Positions 51,964 to 61,832 of a stretch of 64,000 nucleotides of DNA are shown here, one piece after another (the stretch's first letter is position 1; every line of letters starts with the position of its first letter). Below the pieces are notes generated by a model. It made no database searches. It had not been told where the DNA came from and worked only from the letters and a program-made list of their open reading frames with translations. Source of the DNA: Lachnospiraceae bacterium (GTDB lineage: Bacteria > Bacillota > Clostridia > Lachnospirales > Lachnospiraceae); the NCBI GenBank assembly GCA_910576385.1, contig CAJTIR010000002.1, positions 1-64,000 on the forward strand. Reading direction: 5' to 3'. Made by a program: the position numbers and the translations under genes.

Positions 51964-53310
51964 CTATAACCTCCAATATGTGTATCCCGCTTTTTCATAT
52001 TCTTTACGTTCCAGTAATCCTTTAATATCCAAAATGATTTTTACATCATCTTTATAAAAACTGTTTATTTTATCCACGGTCAACGCTTCGAACTCTTTAT
52101 GAGCCACTGCTAAAATAACTGCATCCATATTCTGAATCGTTGCTATATCTTGAAACTGGATACCATATAACTTCTGTGCCTCATCTGCGTCAGCCTGTGG
52201 ATCAACAATTTTAGGAATAATTCCATATTCCCTTAACTCATTTACTATATCAATAACTTTAGTATTCCTAGTATCAGGGCAGTTTTCTTTAAATGTAAAA
52301 CCCAAAATAACTACTTGTGCACTTTTTACGTTTTTATCTTTTTTAATTAAACTCTTCACCAGATTTTCTGCAACATATTTTCCCATATCATCATTGATTC
52401 TTCTCCCAGATAGAATAATTTGACTATGGTACCCTAACTGTTCTGCCTTATAAGTCAAATAATAGGGATCTACACCAATACAATGACCTCCCACCAATCC
52501 AGGTCTGAAATTCAAAAAATTCCACTTTGTTCCAGCCGCTTCCAAGACCGATTTGGTATCAATGCCCATTTTATTGAAAATAATAGACAATTCATTCATA
52601 AACGCTATATTTATATCTCTCTGGCTATTTTCAATCACTTTTGCTGCTTCTGCAACTTTAATACTTTCCGCCTTATATACACCTACCTCTACAACAAGCT
52701 GATAAATATTAGCAATTTCATCTAAGGTTTCTTGATCCATACCGGACACTATCTTAGTAATAGTCTCCAATCTATGCACCTTATCTCCAGGATTAATCCT
52801 TTCCGGTGAATAGCCAATTTTAAAATCTATTCCACATTTCAGTCCTGACATTTTTTCCAAAATAGGAATACAGACTTCCTCTGTTACCCCAGGATAGACC
52901 GTGGATTCATAAACTACGATGGAGCCTTTGGAGAGATTTCTCCCTAAAACTCTGCTAGCTCTCTCTACAGGGGATAAATCCGGTGTATGATCTGCTTTTA
53001 CTGGAGTAGGAACTGCTACAATATGAAATTTTGCCTGTTGCAGCTTTTTTTCATCTGCTGTAAATTCTACTGTGCATTTTTTTATTTCTTCATCTCCCAT
53101 TTCTTTCGTAGGATCGACACCACTCTTATAAATTTCAATCTTCTCTTCATTTACATCAAATCCTATTACTTGCAACTTTTTCGAAAAAGCTACTGCTATC
53201 GGCATTCCCACATATCCTAGTCCTATCAATGAAATTTTTTCTTTTCCTTGTACCAGTTTCTCAAATAATGTCAAAACTATACCCTCCAGTTTCTCAATAA
53301 TACATTTCAC
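51964..53310 (-). CDS. UDP-HexNAc 6-dehydrogenase (WbpO/TviB type)
   Basis: The 448-residue enzyme oxidises C6 of a UDP-N-acetylhexosamine to the uronic acid with two NAD+. It has [12 protein letters not shown] as NAD motif, [15 protein letters not shown], and the catalytic Cys in [11 protein letters not shown]. The order of the three domains is complete. The frame opens at GTG 53310, which overlaps the previous stop; a TTG at 53274 with GGAGGG seven bases upstream is the likelier start and removes 12 residues. Similar pairs with a WbpP-like epimerase make GalNAcA-type sugars in Vi and B-band antigens. Confidence 0.92.
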   Translation of the reverse strand: MKCIIEKLEGIVLTLFEKLVQGKEKISLIGLGYVGMPIAVAFSKKLQVIGFDVNEEKIEIYKSGVDPTKEMGDEEIKKCTVEFTADEKKLQQAKFHIVAVPTPVKADHTPDLSPVERASRVLGRNLSKGSIVVYESTVYPGVTEEVCIPILEKMSGLKCGIDFKIGYSPERINPGDKVHRLETITKIVSGMDQETLDEIANIYQLVVEVGVYKAESIKVAEAAKVIENSQRDINIAFMNELSIIFNKMGIDTKSVLEAAGTKWNFLNFRPGLVGGHCIGVDPYYLTYKAEQLGYHSQIILSGRRINDDMGKYVAENLVKSLIKKDKNVKSAQVVILGFTFKENCPDTRNTKVIDIVNELREYGIIPKIVDPQADADEAQKLYGIQFQDIATIQNMDAVILAVAHKEFEALTVDKINSFYKDDVKIILDIKGLLERKEYEKAGYTYWRL

Positions 53311-54407
53311 AGAATTTTTATTCTTTTTATTCTGTCTATTTCTTCTGTATAAGCATCAATAATTATTTTACGGTCAAATTCCTTTTCTACTTTTTGACGT
53401 CCAGCCATTCCCATCTTTACCTTTTCTTCATGACTTAGATGAATAAATTTTTCCACTGCTTTTTCCAATTCTTCTGCGCTTCGCGCCTTAAATCCCAGAC
53501 CGGAAACTCCTTCCTCAAATGTTTCTTGACATCCTGGCACATTTGTAGTTAATACCGGTCTTCCCACTGCTGCTGCTTCCAATAATACATTGGACATTCC
53601 TTCATGATAACTTGGCAAAATTAATGCATGACATTCCTTAAAAAAAAGATGCACATCATCCTGCTGTCCACATAGTTCTACATATCCTTGTACTTCAGCC
53701 TGATCCATTACTTGCTTAAAATCATCTTCACAACATCCTACTAGCCGAAATGTAAGATTATCATACTTTTCTTGAAGCTTTTTTGCAGCTTCTATCAGCT
53801 CCAAAACCCCCTTATCTCTCGTCAATCTCCCAACAAACAAAAAATCAAATTTATCCTCACACTCTGGATATTTTTCAAAATTGTGTTCCTGCAAATTCAC
53901 TCCAGAACCTGGAAGAAGTTTTACTGCTCTATAATGTGAATTGCGCTTCAAGAAATATTCCATATTAGCCTTATTTTGAAAAAAAATACAACAAGCTTTT
54001 TTCAAAGCTTTCCTATATATATATAACAAAATTTTACTAAATGTATTTTTTGACTCTATAACAGTTCCCAAACCTGTAATATTTGTAATATATGGAATAT
54101 GAAACAGACGACATGCAAATCCTCCATATATATTTGGTTTTATTGTGTAAGTCATAACAACATCAGGCTTCACATCATGTAAAACTTTTATATATTCCCA
54201 AAAAAGATTGATATCCCGAAAAATATTTTTTCCTCTGCGGTCAACATTCGCAGGATGAAAAAATGTTCCCAGTGCTTCCAATTTACTGATATAATCACCA
54301 TCTGGCAACACAATATGAACTTCATGTTCCACTGCTAAATATTCCAACAATTCCTTCCTAAATCTGTACAATCCCAGATCGTTATTTGTTATTACCAATA
54401 ACTTCAT
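53307..54407 (-). CDS. Family 4 glycosyltransferase, PglA-like
   Basis: The 366-residue GT-B enzyme has the GT4 markers: [18 protein letters not shown] at the start, [19 protein letters not shown] in the middle, and the donor site [23 protein letters not shown] with its EX7E pattern. In closest general look it resembles enzymes that add HexNAc to an undecaprenyl-linked diamino-trideoxy sugar. Its stop overlaps the next start, so it is coupled to the dehydrogenase gene. Confidence 0.9.
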   Translation of the reverse strand: MKLLVITNNDLGLYRFRKELLEYLAVEHEVHIVLPDGDYISKLEALGTFFHPANVDRRGKNIFRDINLFWEYIKVLHDVKPDVVMTYTIKPNIYGGFACRLFHIPYITNITGLGTVIESKNTFSKILLYIYRKALKKACCIFFQNKANMEYFLKRNSHYRAVKLLPGSGVNLQEHNFEKYPECEDKFDFLFVGRLTRDKGVLELIEAAKKLQEKYDNLTFRLVGCCEDDFKQVMDQAEVQGYVELCGQQDDVHLFFKECHALILPSYHEGMSNVLLEAAAVGRPVLTTNVPGCQETFEEGVSGLGFKARSAEELEKAVEKFIHLSHEEKVKMGMAGRQKVEKEFDRKIIIDAYTEEIDRIKRIKIL

Positions 54408-54557
54408 ATGTTTATTATTCTTCTTTCTATATTATAGTACTAATTTTAATTGGCACACAATATAAAGATATGATGATTTATCTTTTCCCCAAATAGAAAT
54501 CATCCTATTTTTTATTATCTTTTTCTCCTACTTTCAAACTTATAATGATAAGCTAAA

Positions 54558-55604
54558 TTATTCGGCACGATAAAGAGGAAAAAAGCTGCTATCTTTATCA
54601 AAATCTACCTTCATTTTCCTGTTATTCACAAGTTCCTCATAAATATCCTTGCAAAATATCTTTTTTCCTATATAAAAATGACAGTCTGAATATCGATTAA
54701 ACCCTTTTTTAAAACTATATAAACTATCACAACTAGCTCCAAGGCCGCCGCCTAAATGCAATACATTGTATCCATTGTGATTTGCCCATAACGCAGCCTC
54801 ATACAATAGTAAATTAGTGGGAGCCATATGTTGATATTCTTTTCTTGATGCAGACAAATGATAATGCATCTTACCATTTTCAAATAAAAAAATTGCGATT
54901 GCTGCTATTTGTTGATTAGCTATCGTATAAAACCACATAGCATTATATTTTAAATCATTTAATATACTTTCATAAAAGCTTCTATTAAAATAATAATAAT
55001 TTGCTGCTGAATCTTTATCCATAGTTGCATTGTATATTTCCATAAATTCATCAATAATACTTACATCCCTTGTCCAATACACTTCTAATCCAAGTTTTTT
55101 TGCCTTTCTTACCATATTTCTATTTTTACTGCTGAAATTATCCCAAATCTTTCCTGGACTATGCACATCAATGGCAATTGTTTGACCTAAACAAGTTTCA
55201 TCATACATATTATTTAAATTTTTATAATTTTCTAAAAGAGGATGAAACCGTACAAATTCGCTGACAATATGATGTTCTCTACAATAATTTGTATATTCTT
55301 GTTCTAATTGTTTTAAATTATTCCCCTCTATTAAAAATCCACCATAACCATATGGGGTAATAAAGTCAAAATAAGTATTTTCTGCTACCGACTGAGAAAG
55401 TTTTGTAAATTTTCCAATATCACGCCTCATCACAACATTAATAGCCCTTATTCCATCTCCTTCAAAATACAACAAAATTGGTTCCCCATCGCCATTAAGC
55501 TGAAATGCCTTTACATAACCAGAAAGATAATATACATCATAATTTTTAAAACTTTTTACAATAGCATCCCATTGTTCAGTATCTTGTATGTCAATTATAT
55601 TCAT
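54558..55604 (-). CDS. FemAB/GNAT-like transferase
   Basis: The 348-residue protein resembles FemX/FemAB enzymes with two acyl-CoA-N-acyltransferase-like domains. Typical features are YFDFITPYGYGGFLI (about residues 79-93), SKNRNMVRKAKKLGLEVYW (about 156-174) and MAPTNLLLYEAALWANHNGY and LHLGGG near the end. FemAB enzymes use aminoacyl-tRNA to add amino acids to peptidoglycan; GNAT relatives in capsule loci may modify sugars with an acyl or aminoacyl group. Here it lies with an aminotransferase and an acetyltransferase, suggesting decoration of an amino sugar. Substrate unknown. Confidence 0.8.
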   Translation of the reverse strand: MNIIDIQDTEQWDAIVKSFKNYDVYYLSGYVKAFQLNGDGEPILLYFEGDGIRAINVVMRRDIGKFTKLSQSVAENTYFDFITPYGYGGFLIEGNNLKQLEQEYTNYCREHHIVSEFVRFHPLLENYKNLNNMYDETCLGQTIAIDVHSPGKIWDNFSSKNRNMVRKAKKLGLEVYWTRDVSIIDEFMEIYNATMDKDSAANYYYFNRSFYESILNDLKYNAMWFYTIANQQIAAIAIFLFENGKMHYHLSASRKEYQHMAPTNLLLYEAALWANHNGYNVLHLGGGLGASCDSLYSFKKGFNRYSDCHFYIGKKIFCKDIYEELVNNRKMKVDFDKDSSFFPLYRAE

Positions 55605-55637
55605 CTACAAACACCTCAACCCAAATGATTTATCTTA

Positions 55638-56723
55638 TCATTTAAAATTTTGCAAAACATCTATGATTCTTTTCATGTCTTTTTCTGTATATCTTTGATC
55701 ACATGGCAGCGCCAGAATATGACTATAAATATATTTTCCATCTAAACTTAACATACCTTTCAGTCTTTCCATCAGCGGCCAAATAACTGGTGCATAAATA
55801 TTCCTTTTAGCCAAATAACTCTGAATTACAGACCTTTCTTTTTCACAATATACCATAAAATAAAGAGGCACTTCATTGTCCTTTAATTCTCTCAAAACAG
55901 GACTTACACACATTTCAGGTACCATCTCTCTGAGCAATTGATTATAATTCTCTCTTCTTTGTATTTTTATTTCCTCAATCTTCCATTGACTAAGCATCTT
56001 TCTTCCTGTATCAGACATAGCATAAATGTTATTGTCATTATCAACAAGATTCTCTGCCTGCCTCTGTAACTGAAGAAATTCTTCTTTATCTCCAATTCCC
56101 AATTCCATATATTCATACTTTTTTTGTAAAGCTCTCTTTTTGGCTTCTATTAATTTTTCATTACTTGTAACAGCAATTTTCTCACATGGTTTCTCTTTTG
56201 CAATCAAATATCCACCATCTGTGATAGGTCCCCATTTTCTAAAACTGCCAACATAAAAATCTGCTCCCTTATATTTACAATCAGAAAACATACTTTGCGT
56301 AAGATCTTCTATAATCTTTATTCCCTGTTTTCTAAATTGTTCTAAAAATGGTTTTAAATCACATAATGTATCTTTGCCAAAATACGACATAACTAAGATA
56401 TATTGTGGTACTCTTTCTTGTATTTTTTGAAACAAATCTTTTATATTTACTGTTAAATCTTTATTAATTTGATAATATGTAACACTACATCCTGCTTTAA
56501 TAAATGGCTCAAACACCGTATGACAACAATAGATCGGTACTAACACTTTCTTACCTTCCACACCATATTGTTTGATCAAAGCTTCTATTGCACCTCTGCC
56601 GCTTGAAAAATAGGTCACATCCCCCACCATATGTTTTTCAAACTCACCAAACATATTAGCACTGTATGTCTCAATATGCTTTACATTCATCCAAAAATTA
56701 CTGCCGATTTCTTTTATATTCAT
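55638..56723 (-). CDS. DegT-like PLP-dependent aminotransferase, divergent
   Basis: The 361-residue protein has a type I aminotransferase fold. SSGRGAIEALIKQYG is the start of the cofactor site, VPIYCCHTVFEPF follows, and SFRKWGPITDGGYL holds the likely cofactor Lys in a GSFRKW setting instead of the SFNGNK setting of the copy at 58348-59529. IIEDLTQSMF carries the Asp that contacts the pyridine. It lies 33 bases after FemAB-like gene's start upstream. It may act on a sugar or on a ligand that the FemAB-like enzyme then attaches. Confidence 0.82.
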   Translation of the reverse strand: MNIKEIGSNFWMNVKHIETYSANMFGEFEKHMVGDVTYFSSGRGAIEALIKQYGVEGKKVLVPIYCCHTVFEPFIKAGCSVTYYQINKDLTVNIKDLFQKIQERVPQYILVMSYFGKDTLCDLKPFLEQFRKQGIKIIEDLTQSMFSDCKYKGADFYVGSFRKWGPITDGGYLIAKEKPCEKIAVTSNEKLIEAKKRALQKKYEYMELGIGDKEEFLQLQRQAENLVDNDNNIYAMSDTGRKMLSQWKIEEIKIQRRENYNQLLREMVPEMCVSPVLRELKDNEVPLYFMVYCEKERSVIQSYLAKRNIYAPVIWPLMERLKGMLSLDGKYIYSHILALPCDQRYTEKDMKRIIDVLQNFK

Positions 56724-56724
56724 T

Positions 56725-57285
56725 TTAATAGTCCAAATCTTTTTTTATGGCATAGTATTCTTCATCTGTAATACCTGCAATCAATAAATTATAATGTTTT
56801 CCTTGCCGATAAATAGCTTTCTTTTTTGTACCTTCAATACTCCATCCGCACTTCTTATATAACCCCTGAGAAATTGTATTATATTCTATGAAACTTCCGT
56901 CCAACCTAACCAAACGCAACTCCTCAAAAGCATATTTCATCAATGTCATGACGGCATCTGTGCCATATCCTTTTCCTCTCTTTGCACTCATACGTATACC
57001 ATGAAACGCAGAACCATTTTTCCAATCAATATCCACTAAATTTACCATTCCAATGGCTTCCTCTGTCTCCTGCACTACAATGGTAAATCTTAAATTTCTT
57101 TTATCTGCAACAGCTTTTTCATACCATTCCGTCTGTTCTTTGGTTGATATTGGAAAACTCCATCCCCCTAATAGCCTCTCTGTATTTGGATCATTTGCCA
57201 TTTCCCGATACATCTCCATATCCTCTGGCTCCATTCCACGCAAAAAAACTTTCTTGCCATATATATTCACTTTAATTTCCTCCAT
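56725..57285 (-). CDS. GNAT acetyltransferase, RimL/PseH-like
   Basis: The 186-residue protein starts with KVNIYGKKVFLRGMEPED and keeps the acetyl-CoA loop RGKGYGTDAVMTLMKYAF and the end SIEGTKKKAIYRQGKHYN. It fits PseH-type acetyltransferases of 4-amino sugars and could be the acetylase for the UDP-4-amino-4,6-dideoxy sugar made by the CapD-like and PglE-like enzymes. The start overlaps the end of the sugar transferase gene by 14 bases. Confidence 0.85.
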   Translation of the reverse strand: MEEIKVNIYGKKVFLRGMEPEDMEMYREMANDPNTERLLGGWSFPISTKEQTEWYEKAVADKRNLRFTIVVQETEEAIGMVNLVDIDWKNGSAFHGIRMSAKRGKGYGTDAVMTLMKYAFEELRLVRLDGSFIEYNTISQGLYKKCGWSIEGTKKKAIYRQGKHYNLLIAGITDEEYYAIKKDLDY

Positions 57286-57904
57286 TATCTACTGGTTTCC
57301 AGCCTCTCTCAATATGTAAGCTATTTGGAGCTTCTTCTGCCTGACCAATTGCTTCTCTATTTAAAACTTTACCAATTGTCCGAAATATAATATAGACATC
57401 CTGCCTAAATGAAATTTCAGTTGTATATCTTATATCATAAGAAAATTTTTCTTCCCAGCTTATAGAATTTCGTCCATTTATCTGAGCAAGTCCTGTCAGG
57501 CCGGGACGAACATCATGTCTCTTGCGTTCCTCCTTTGTATAATAATCTAAATAAATTACTGCCAGGGGCCTCGGACCTACAATACTCATATCGCCCTTCA
57601 CAATATTCCACAACTCAGGCAGTTCATCCAAACTTGTACTGCGCAAAAGCCTGCCAAATCTTGGTAAACGCTCTTCATCCGGCAGTAAGTCTCCATCAGC
57701 ATTCCTTTCATCTGTCATTGTTCGAAATTTATACATACAAAATATTTTTTCATCTTTTCCCGGCCGTTTTTGTTTAAATATTACCGGACTACCCAACTTG
57801 ATTTTAACTAAAACAGCCACAATCAAAAACACTGGACTTAACATAATCAATGCTGCCAAAGCCAATAAAAAATCTAAACAACGTTTCATAAATTTTTTGT
57901 ACAT
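57272..57904 (-). CDS. Initiating sugar-1-phosphate transferase, PglC-type
   Basis: The 210-residue protein is a minimal monotopic phosphoglycosyl transferase. It has a single re-entrant helix (KRCLDFLLALAALIML), the catalytic region with KIKLGSPVIFKQKRPG and FCMYKFRTM, DELPELWNI, and GPRPLAVIYLDYY. It transfers a diacetamido-trideoxyhexose or HexNAc phosphate to undecaprenyl phosphate, which begins the repeat unit. The neighbouring GNAT overlap and the PglE-like and CapD-like genes upstream argue for the trideoxy sugar. GAAGGAAG lies before the ATG. Confidence 0.92.
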   Translation of the reverse strand: MYKKFMKRCLDFLLALAALIMLSPVFLIVAVLVKIKLGSPVIFKQKRPGKDEKIFCMYKFRTMTDERNADGDLLPDEERLPRFGRLLRSTSLDELPELWNIVKGDMSIVGPRPLAVIYLDYYTKEERKRHDVRPGLTGLAQINGRNSISWEEKFSYDIRYTTEISFRQDVYIIFRTIGKVLNREAIGQAEEAPNSLHIERGWKPVDNGGN

Positions 57905-58000
57905 ATTCTTCCTTCTTTACTTTTAAATATTCATTCTGTACATTTTACTACATTTCATCTGTATTTGCAAACCAAAAAATGTGGATCTTAAAGCTTACAT

Positions 58001-58330
58001 CTAAACGAAAGATTCTGTCCGCTGCACCACACATTCCTTTCGATAAAAGCAGATCTCGTATGCCAATATATCCTCATACCCTTCCAGTCTCAATTCTTCC
58101 TGGTACTTTTTCTCATCTATCTGGCTTAGTGCCGCATTTGGAATAAACATGGAACTATAGTTTTTCTTTCCTTCCTTGCGTGAAGCGACCTTCTTCAAAT
58201 ACCCTTTTTATCAAGAAGTTCTTTTATAAATCCTGTCTTATCTACATAATAATAAGTTTGTCAATAATCTCCTCAAAATCATTTACTCCAATTGCCAATG
58301 GCTGATATTGCAAAGTTAGACCCTCTTTCT
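58001..58330 (-). pseudogene. Internally deleted DUF1703 AAA-ATPase/PD-(D/E)XK gene
   Basis: On the minus strand the sequence first reads QPLAIGVNDFEEIID, then in another frame VDKTGFIKELLDKKG, the usual opening of AAA-ATPase-like DUF1703 proteins (PIG-DF, then YVDKT). After a stop, a third frame reads QIDEKKYQEELRLEGYEDI and FYRKECVVQ, the usual end of the family. The ATPase core with Walker motifs is missing. The 65-residue frame at 58001-58198 is only the C-terminal piece. It has no role in polysaccharide synthesis. Confidence 0.75.
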
Positions 58331-58347
58331 TAGATTCATAATTATCA

Positions 58348-59529
58348 TTACCATACTGACTTCACCACACAGCAAATCCGCTCTAAATCCTCATCTGTCA
58401 TCTTAGTATCACTGGGCATACAAACACCATATTCAAACAACTGCCCCGCAACACTATTGTCTGCTCCTGTTTCCTGATCTATGATCTGTAAATCTTCTTT
58501 CTGAGAAATAAAATCATATCCTGCAAACACTGGCTGCAAATGCATAGGTTTCCAGACCGGACGGCTCTCTACATCATCCTCTTCCAAGGCCTTTATGATA
58601 TCTAACGGTTTCACAGTGCATTTCTTCGACAATTCAAGAACCGAAAGCCAACAATTACAATGCCCGTCTTTTGGCTGAGGCATAAATTGAATCCCCTGTA
58701 AATCTCCCAGATGCTTGCGATAATATTCAAAAATATATCGTTTCTTCTCTACACGCCTCCTCAGAACTTTTAGCTGTCCTCTGCCAATACCGGCCACTAC
58801 GTTACTCATACGATAATTATAACCAAGCTCTGTATGCTGATACCATAGTGCAGGTTCCCTGGCCTGAGTTGCCCAAAAAAGAACCTTGGCTGCCCTCTCT
58901 TTGGCGTCTTTGGTATTTACCAGCAGCATTCCTCCGCCAGAACTCGTAATTATTTTATTACCATTAAAACTGATAATACCATAATCTCCAAAAGTTCCCG
59001 TATACTTCCCATGATAAGTTGTCCCTAAACTCTCTGCCGCATCTTCAATCAAAGGAACTTGATGGTGATTGCAGATTTCTGCAATTTCTTCAATTTGAGC
59101 ACAAATTCCATAGAGATGCACTACAATAACTGCTTTAGGCTTCTTTCCAATCCTCTCATATTTCTGAAATGCCTGTTCTAAAGCTTTTGGATCCATATTC
59201 CAGGTATCCTGCTCACTGTCAATAAACACTGGGATCGCCTTTTCATAGACAATAGGGTTTGCTGTCGCAGAAAAAGTCAGAGATTGGCAAAACACCACAT
59301 CACCCTGACTTATCCCAACTGCTTTCAATGCCATATGTATGGAAGCTGTCCCAGAAACAAGCGCTACTGCCTTCCCTGCTCCCAGCTTTGTCTCTATCTC
59401 TTTCTCAAATTCTGTCACATTTTTCCCAAGCGGTGCAATCCAATTTGTCTCAAATGCTTCTCTAATATAATCCTGTTCATATCCCTCTTCACTCATATGC
59501 GGCGAAGCAAGAAAAATATGTTGTTTCAT
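58348..59529 (-). CDS. DegT/DnrJ aminotransferase, PglE-like
   Basis: The 393-residue enzyme transfers an amino group to a UDP-4-keto-6-deoxy sugar. Blocks are IREAFETNWIAPLG, LVSGTASIHMALKAVG, HLYGICAQIEEI, IEDAAESLGTTYHG and SFNGNKIITSSGGGML, which carries the cofactor lysine and is nearly the same as in PglE and related bacillosamine enzymes. ATG 59529 follows GGGAGG. It lies 250 bases after the CapD-like gene on the same strand, so the two steps sit together: 4,6-dehydration then transamination. Confidence 0.93.
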   Translation of the reverse strand: MKQHIFLASPHMSEEGYEQDYIREAFETNWIAPLGKNVTEFEKEIETKLGAGKAVALVSGTASIHMALKAVGISQGDVVFCQSLTFSATANPIVYEKAIPVFIDSEQDTWNMDPKALEQAFQKYERIGKKPKAVIVVHLYGICAQIEEIAEICNHHQVPLIEDAAESLGTTYHGKYTGTFGDYGIISFNGNKIITSSGGGMLLVNTKDAKERAAKVLFWATQAREPALWYQHTELGYNYRMSNVVAGIGRGQLKVLRRRVEKKRYIFEYYRKHLGDLQGIQFMPQPKDGHCNCWLSVLELSKKCTVKPLDIIKALEEDDVESRPVWKPMHLQPVFAGYDFISQKEDLQIIDQETGADNSVAGQLFEYGVCMPSDTKMTDEDLERICCVVKSVW

Positions 59530-59646
59530 TTTTCCTCCCATAACACAATGTTTGTGTTTCTATCTCTATTTTTCGTATATTCTACTACATTTCTCAGATC
59601 TTTGCAATTAAAAAAATATACTATTACTTTGCTAAAATTAAAAACA

Positions 59647-59717
59647 GAAGCATCATATAGAGCATTTTTATCTTTTGTAGAAAAAATAATTATCATATGC
59701 TCTGTATTTGATGCTTC
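59647..59717. repeat. Large imperfect inverted repeat upstream of the PglE-like gene
   Basis: GAAGCATCA (59647-59655) and AGAGCAT (59659-59665) pair with ATGCTCT (59697-59703) and TGATGCTTC (59709-59717) around a 31-base loop. On the minus strand it lies in the 240-base gap between the CapD-like and PglE-like genes. It lacks a T run after the stem. It may be a leader structure, an attenuator or an old insertion scar. Confidence 0.6.
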
Positions 59718-59781
59718 CGATTTACATTTTAACATAATTGTAGATCCATGTAAAGATTTTTTATATTTCGACAACAAAATG

Positions 59782-61638
59782 CTAGCTTCTCTGTGGATGA
59801 TAAGTCGGCACAATTTCCTGTACCCATCTGCGGATATCTTCTGGTTCCTGAATTACATAATTTGCAAGATTTTCTAACTGCATCAGAAAACACTCCTCAT
59901 CCAACTTGATCGGTTTTCCGATATGTATCAGTTTATTCTCAGTCTCCTGCAGGCCCTCCTCATCCATAAGCATCTCCTCATATAGCTTCTCCCCAGGTCT
60001 TAATCCTGTATACAAAATTTGGATATCTTCCTCTGGTTTATGACCAGACAATAAAATAAGATTTCGTGCCAAATCTGCTATTTTAACTGGTTCTCCCATA
60101 TCAAGTACAAAAATCTCCCCTCCTTTGGCATAAGCTCCCGCCTGTAATACCAAAGATACAGCCTCTCTGATAGTCATAAAATAGCGAATAATCTCGGGAT
60201 GCGTCACAGTCACAGGGCCCCCCTGAGCAATCTGCTTTTTAAACAGCGGAATTACACTTCCATTACTTCCTAACACATTTCCAAAACGCACTGCCACAAA
60301 TTCTGTCTTAGAACGATTATTGTAAGTTTGAATAATCATTTCACAAATTCGCTTGGTAGCCCCCATAATATTGGTGGGATTTACTGCCTTATCTGTAGAG
60401 ATCATTACAAATCGCTTCACTTTCCAGCGATCAGCTGCCTGAACTACTTTTAAGGTTCCCAAGACATTATTTTTTACTGCCTCATTGGGACTATCCTCCA
60501 TCAAAGGCACATGTTTATGCGCTGCTGCATGATAGACAATATCTGGACGATATTTTTGAAAAATCAAATCAATCCGCTTAGTATTGCGGACAGAAGCAAT
60601 TAATACCGTTAAATCAAGATTCGGATATGTTGCTCTCAATTCATTTTGAATATCATATGTTGTATTTTCATAAATATCTACAATGACAAGTCTTTTGGGA
60701 TTGTGCTCTGCCACCTGACGGCAAATCTCACTGCCAATAGAACCTCCTCCGCCTGTCACCAAAACGGTTTTTCCTGCCACATAATCTAAAATCGCAGACA
60801 AATCCACTTCCACTGGCTCACGTCCCAACAGGTCATTGACTTCCACCTCTTTTAAGGTACTGATGCTCACCTCTCCATTTACCAACTGATACATTCCTGG
60901 AAGCCGCTTCATCTCGCATCCAGTCTCTTTACAAATATCCAAAATCTCTTTAATTTCCTTTGCAGGTGCAGAGGGAAGGGCAATCATAATCTCATCTACT
61001 TGGTATTTCTTCACTAACCTGGGAATATCACTTCTGCCTCCCATAATCTTGACGCCATGAAGATAACTGCCCTGTTTTGCCTTTGCATCATCTACTATAC
61101 AGACCACTCGTTTATTGACATGACTGCTGTTGCAGATTTCCCGCACCAGCATATTTCCTGCACCTCCGGCTCCCACCATCAAGACATTGGTACATTCCTT
61201 AGCCATTTTTTGTCTCTTGACAATTGTCCGAAATGCCCGGTACGAATAACGGCTAACCGCCACCATTGCAAACAGACAAACTCCATAAAATAAGTAATAG
61301 CTTCTGGGCATTTGCATTGTCATCAATATCATAACTGCCATCTGTACCCCAGCAGATAACATACTGGCAAATAATATACTGCTAAGTTCTGTAGCGCCAG
61401 CATAGCTCCACAAACTTCCATAAAGACGAAATGCATAAAATATAATAATTGTTATTACAATAATAATTATTATATACTGCAGGCTTCTTTCCACATATTC
61501 TCTTGGAATTTCATGATACTTACCTTCAAAACGCAGTACCAATGCCAAAATACTGGCCGCTATCACAGCAAATACATCATATATCATTAAAAATATTTTT
61601 TTTATCAAAAGCTGGTTGTTTTCTATCAGTACTCTCAA
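59782..61638 (-). CDS. CapD/PglF-type nucleotide sugar 4,6-dehydratase with membrane domain
   Basis: The 618-residue protein has four N-terminal transmembrane helices, a first Rossmann domain (MVGAGGAGNMLV) and a second, catalytic one (VTGGGGSIGSEICRQV). The active site STDKAVNPTNIMGATKR has Met in place of the usual Tyr, the sign of 4,6-dehydratases of UDP-GlcNAc that also retain a Lys. It should make a 4-keto-6-deoxy HexNAc. The TTG start 61638 follows GAGG and a promoter is 120 bases upstream. It feeds the PglE-like aminotransferase. Confidence 0.94.
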   Translation of the reverse strand: MRVLIENNQLLIKKIFLMIYDVFAVIAASILALVLRFEGKYHEIPREYVERSLQYIIIIIVITIIIFYAFRLYGSLWSYAGATELSSILFASMLSAGVQMAVMILMTMQMPRSYYLFYGVCLFAMVAVSRYSYRAFRTIVKRQKMAKECTNVLMVGAGGAGNMLVREICNSSHVNKRVVCIVDDAKAKQGSYLHGVKIMGGRSDIPRLVKKYQVDEIMIALPSAPAKEIKEILDICKETGCEMKRLPGMYQLVNGEVSISTLKEVEVNDLLGREPVEVDLSAILDYVAGKTVLVTGGGGSIGSEICRQVAEHNPKRLVIVDIYENTTYDIQNELRATYPNLDLTVLIASVRNTKRIDLIFQKYRPDIVYHAAAHKHVPLMEDSPNEAVKNNVLGTLKVVQAADRWKVKRFVMISTDKAVNPTNIMGATKRICEMIIQTYNNRSKTEFVAVRFGNVLGSNGSVIPLFKKQIAQGGPVTVTHPEIIRYFMTIREAVSLVLQAGAYAKGGEIFVLDMGEPVKIADLARNLILLSGHKPEEDIQILYTGLRPGEKLYEEMLMDEEGLQETENKLIHIGKPIKLDEECFLMQLENLANYVIQEPEDIRRWVQEIVPTYHPQRS

Positions 61639-61751
61639 TTGTATTCCTCTTTTCTCTTCTCAATGCTACTTGAAAGCCTTTGGTTTGTGTTAGTGCGATA
61701 ACCACGATTTGCCATCTTACTTCGCGGCACTGCTCATTGCTTGTCGTGTAC

Positions 61752-61780
61752 ATTATACAGGATCTTTTATAAAAATACAA
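61752..61780 (-). promoter_or_regulatory. Promoter of the CapD-like gene
   Basis: On the minus strand TTGTAT (61780-61775) and TATAAT (61757-61752) have a 17-base spacer. It gives the second half of the locus an internal start of transcription. Confidence 0.7.
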
Positions 61781-61832
61781 TTAGCAAAAAATACAGAGAA
61801 TGGCTACCATTCAAAGAGCAATACAGCATTTC

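Noticed and set aside
59526-59813. 95-residue minus-strand frame between the CapD-like and PglE-like genes
   Set aside because: It starts inside the dehydratase gene without a ribosome binding site, covers a large inverted repeat and resembles no family.
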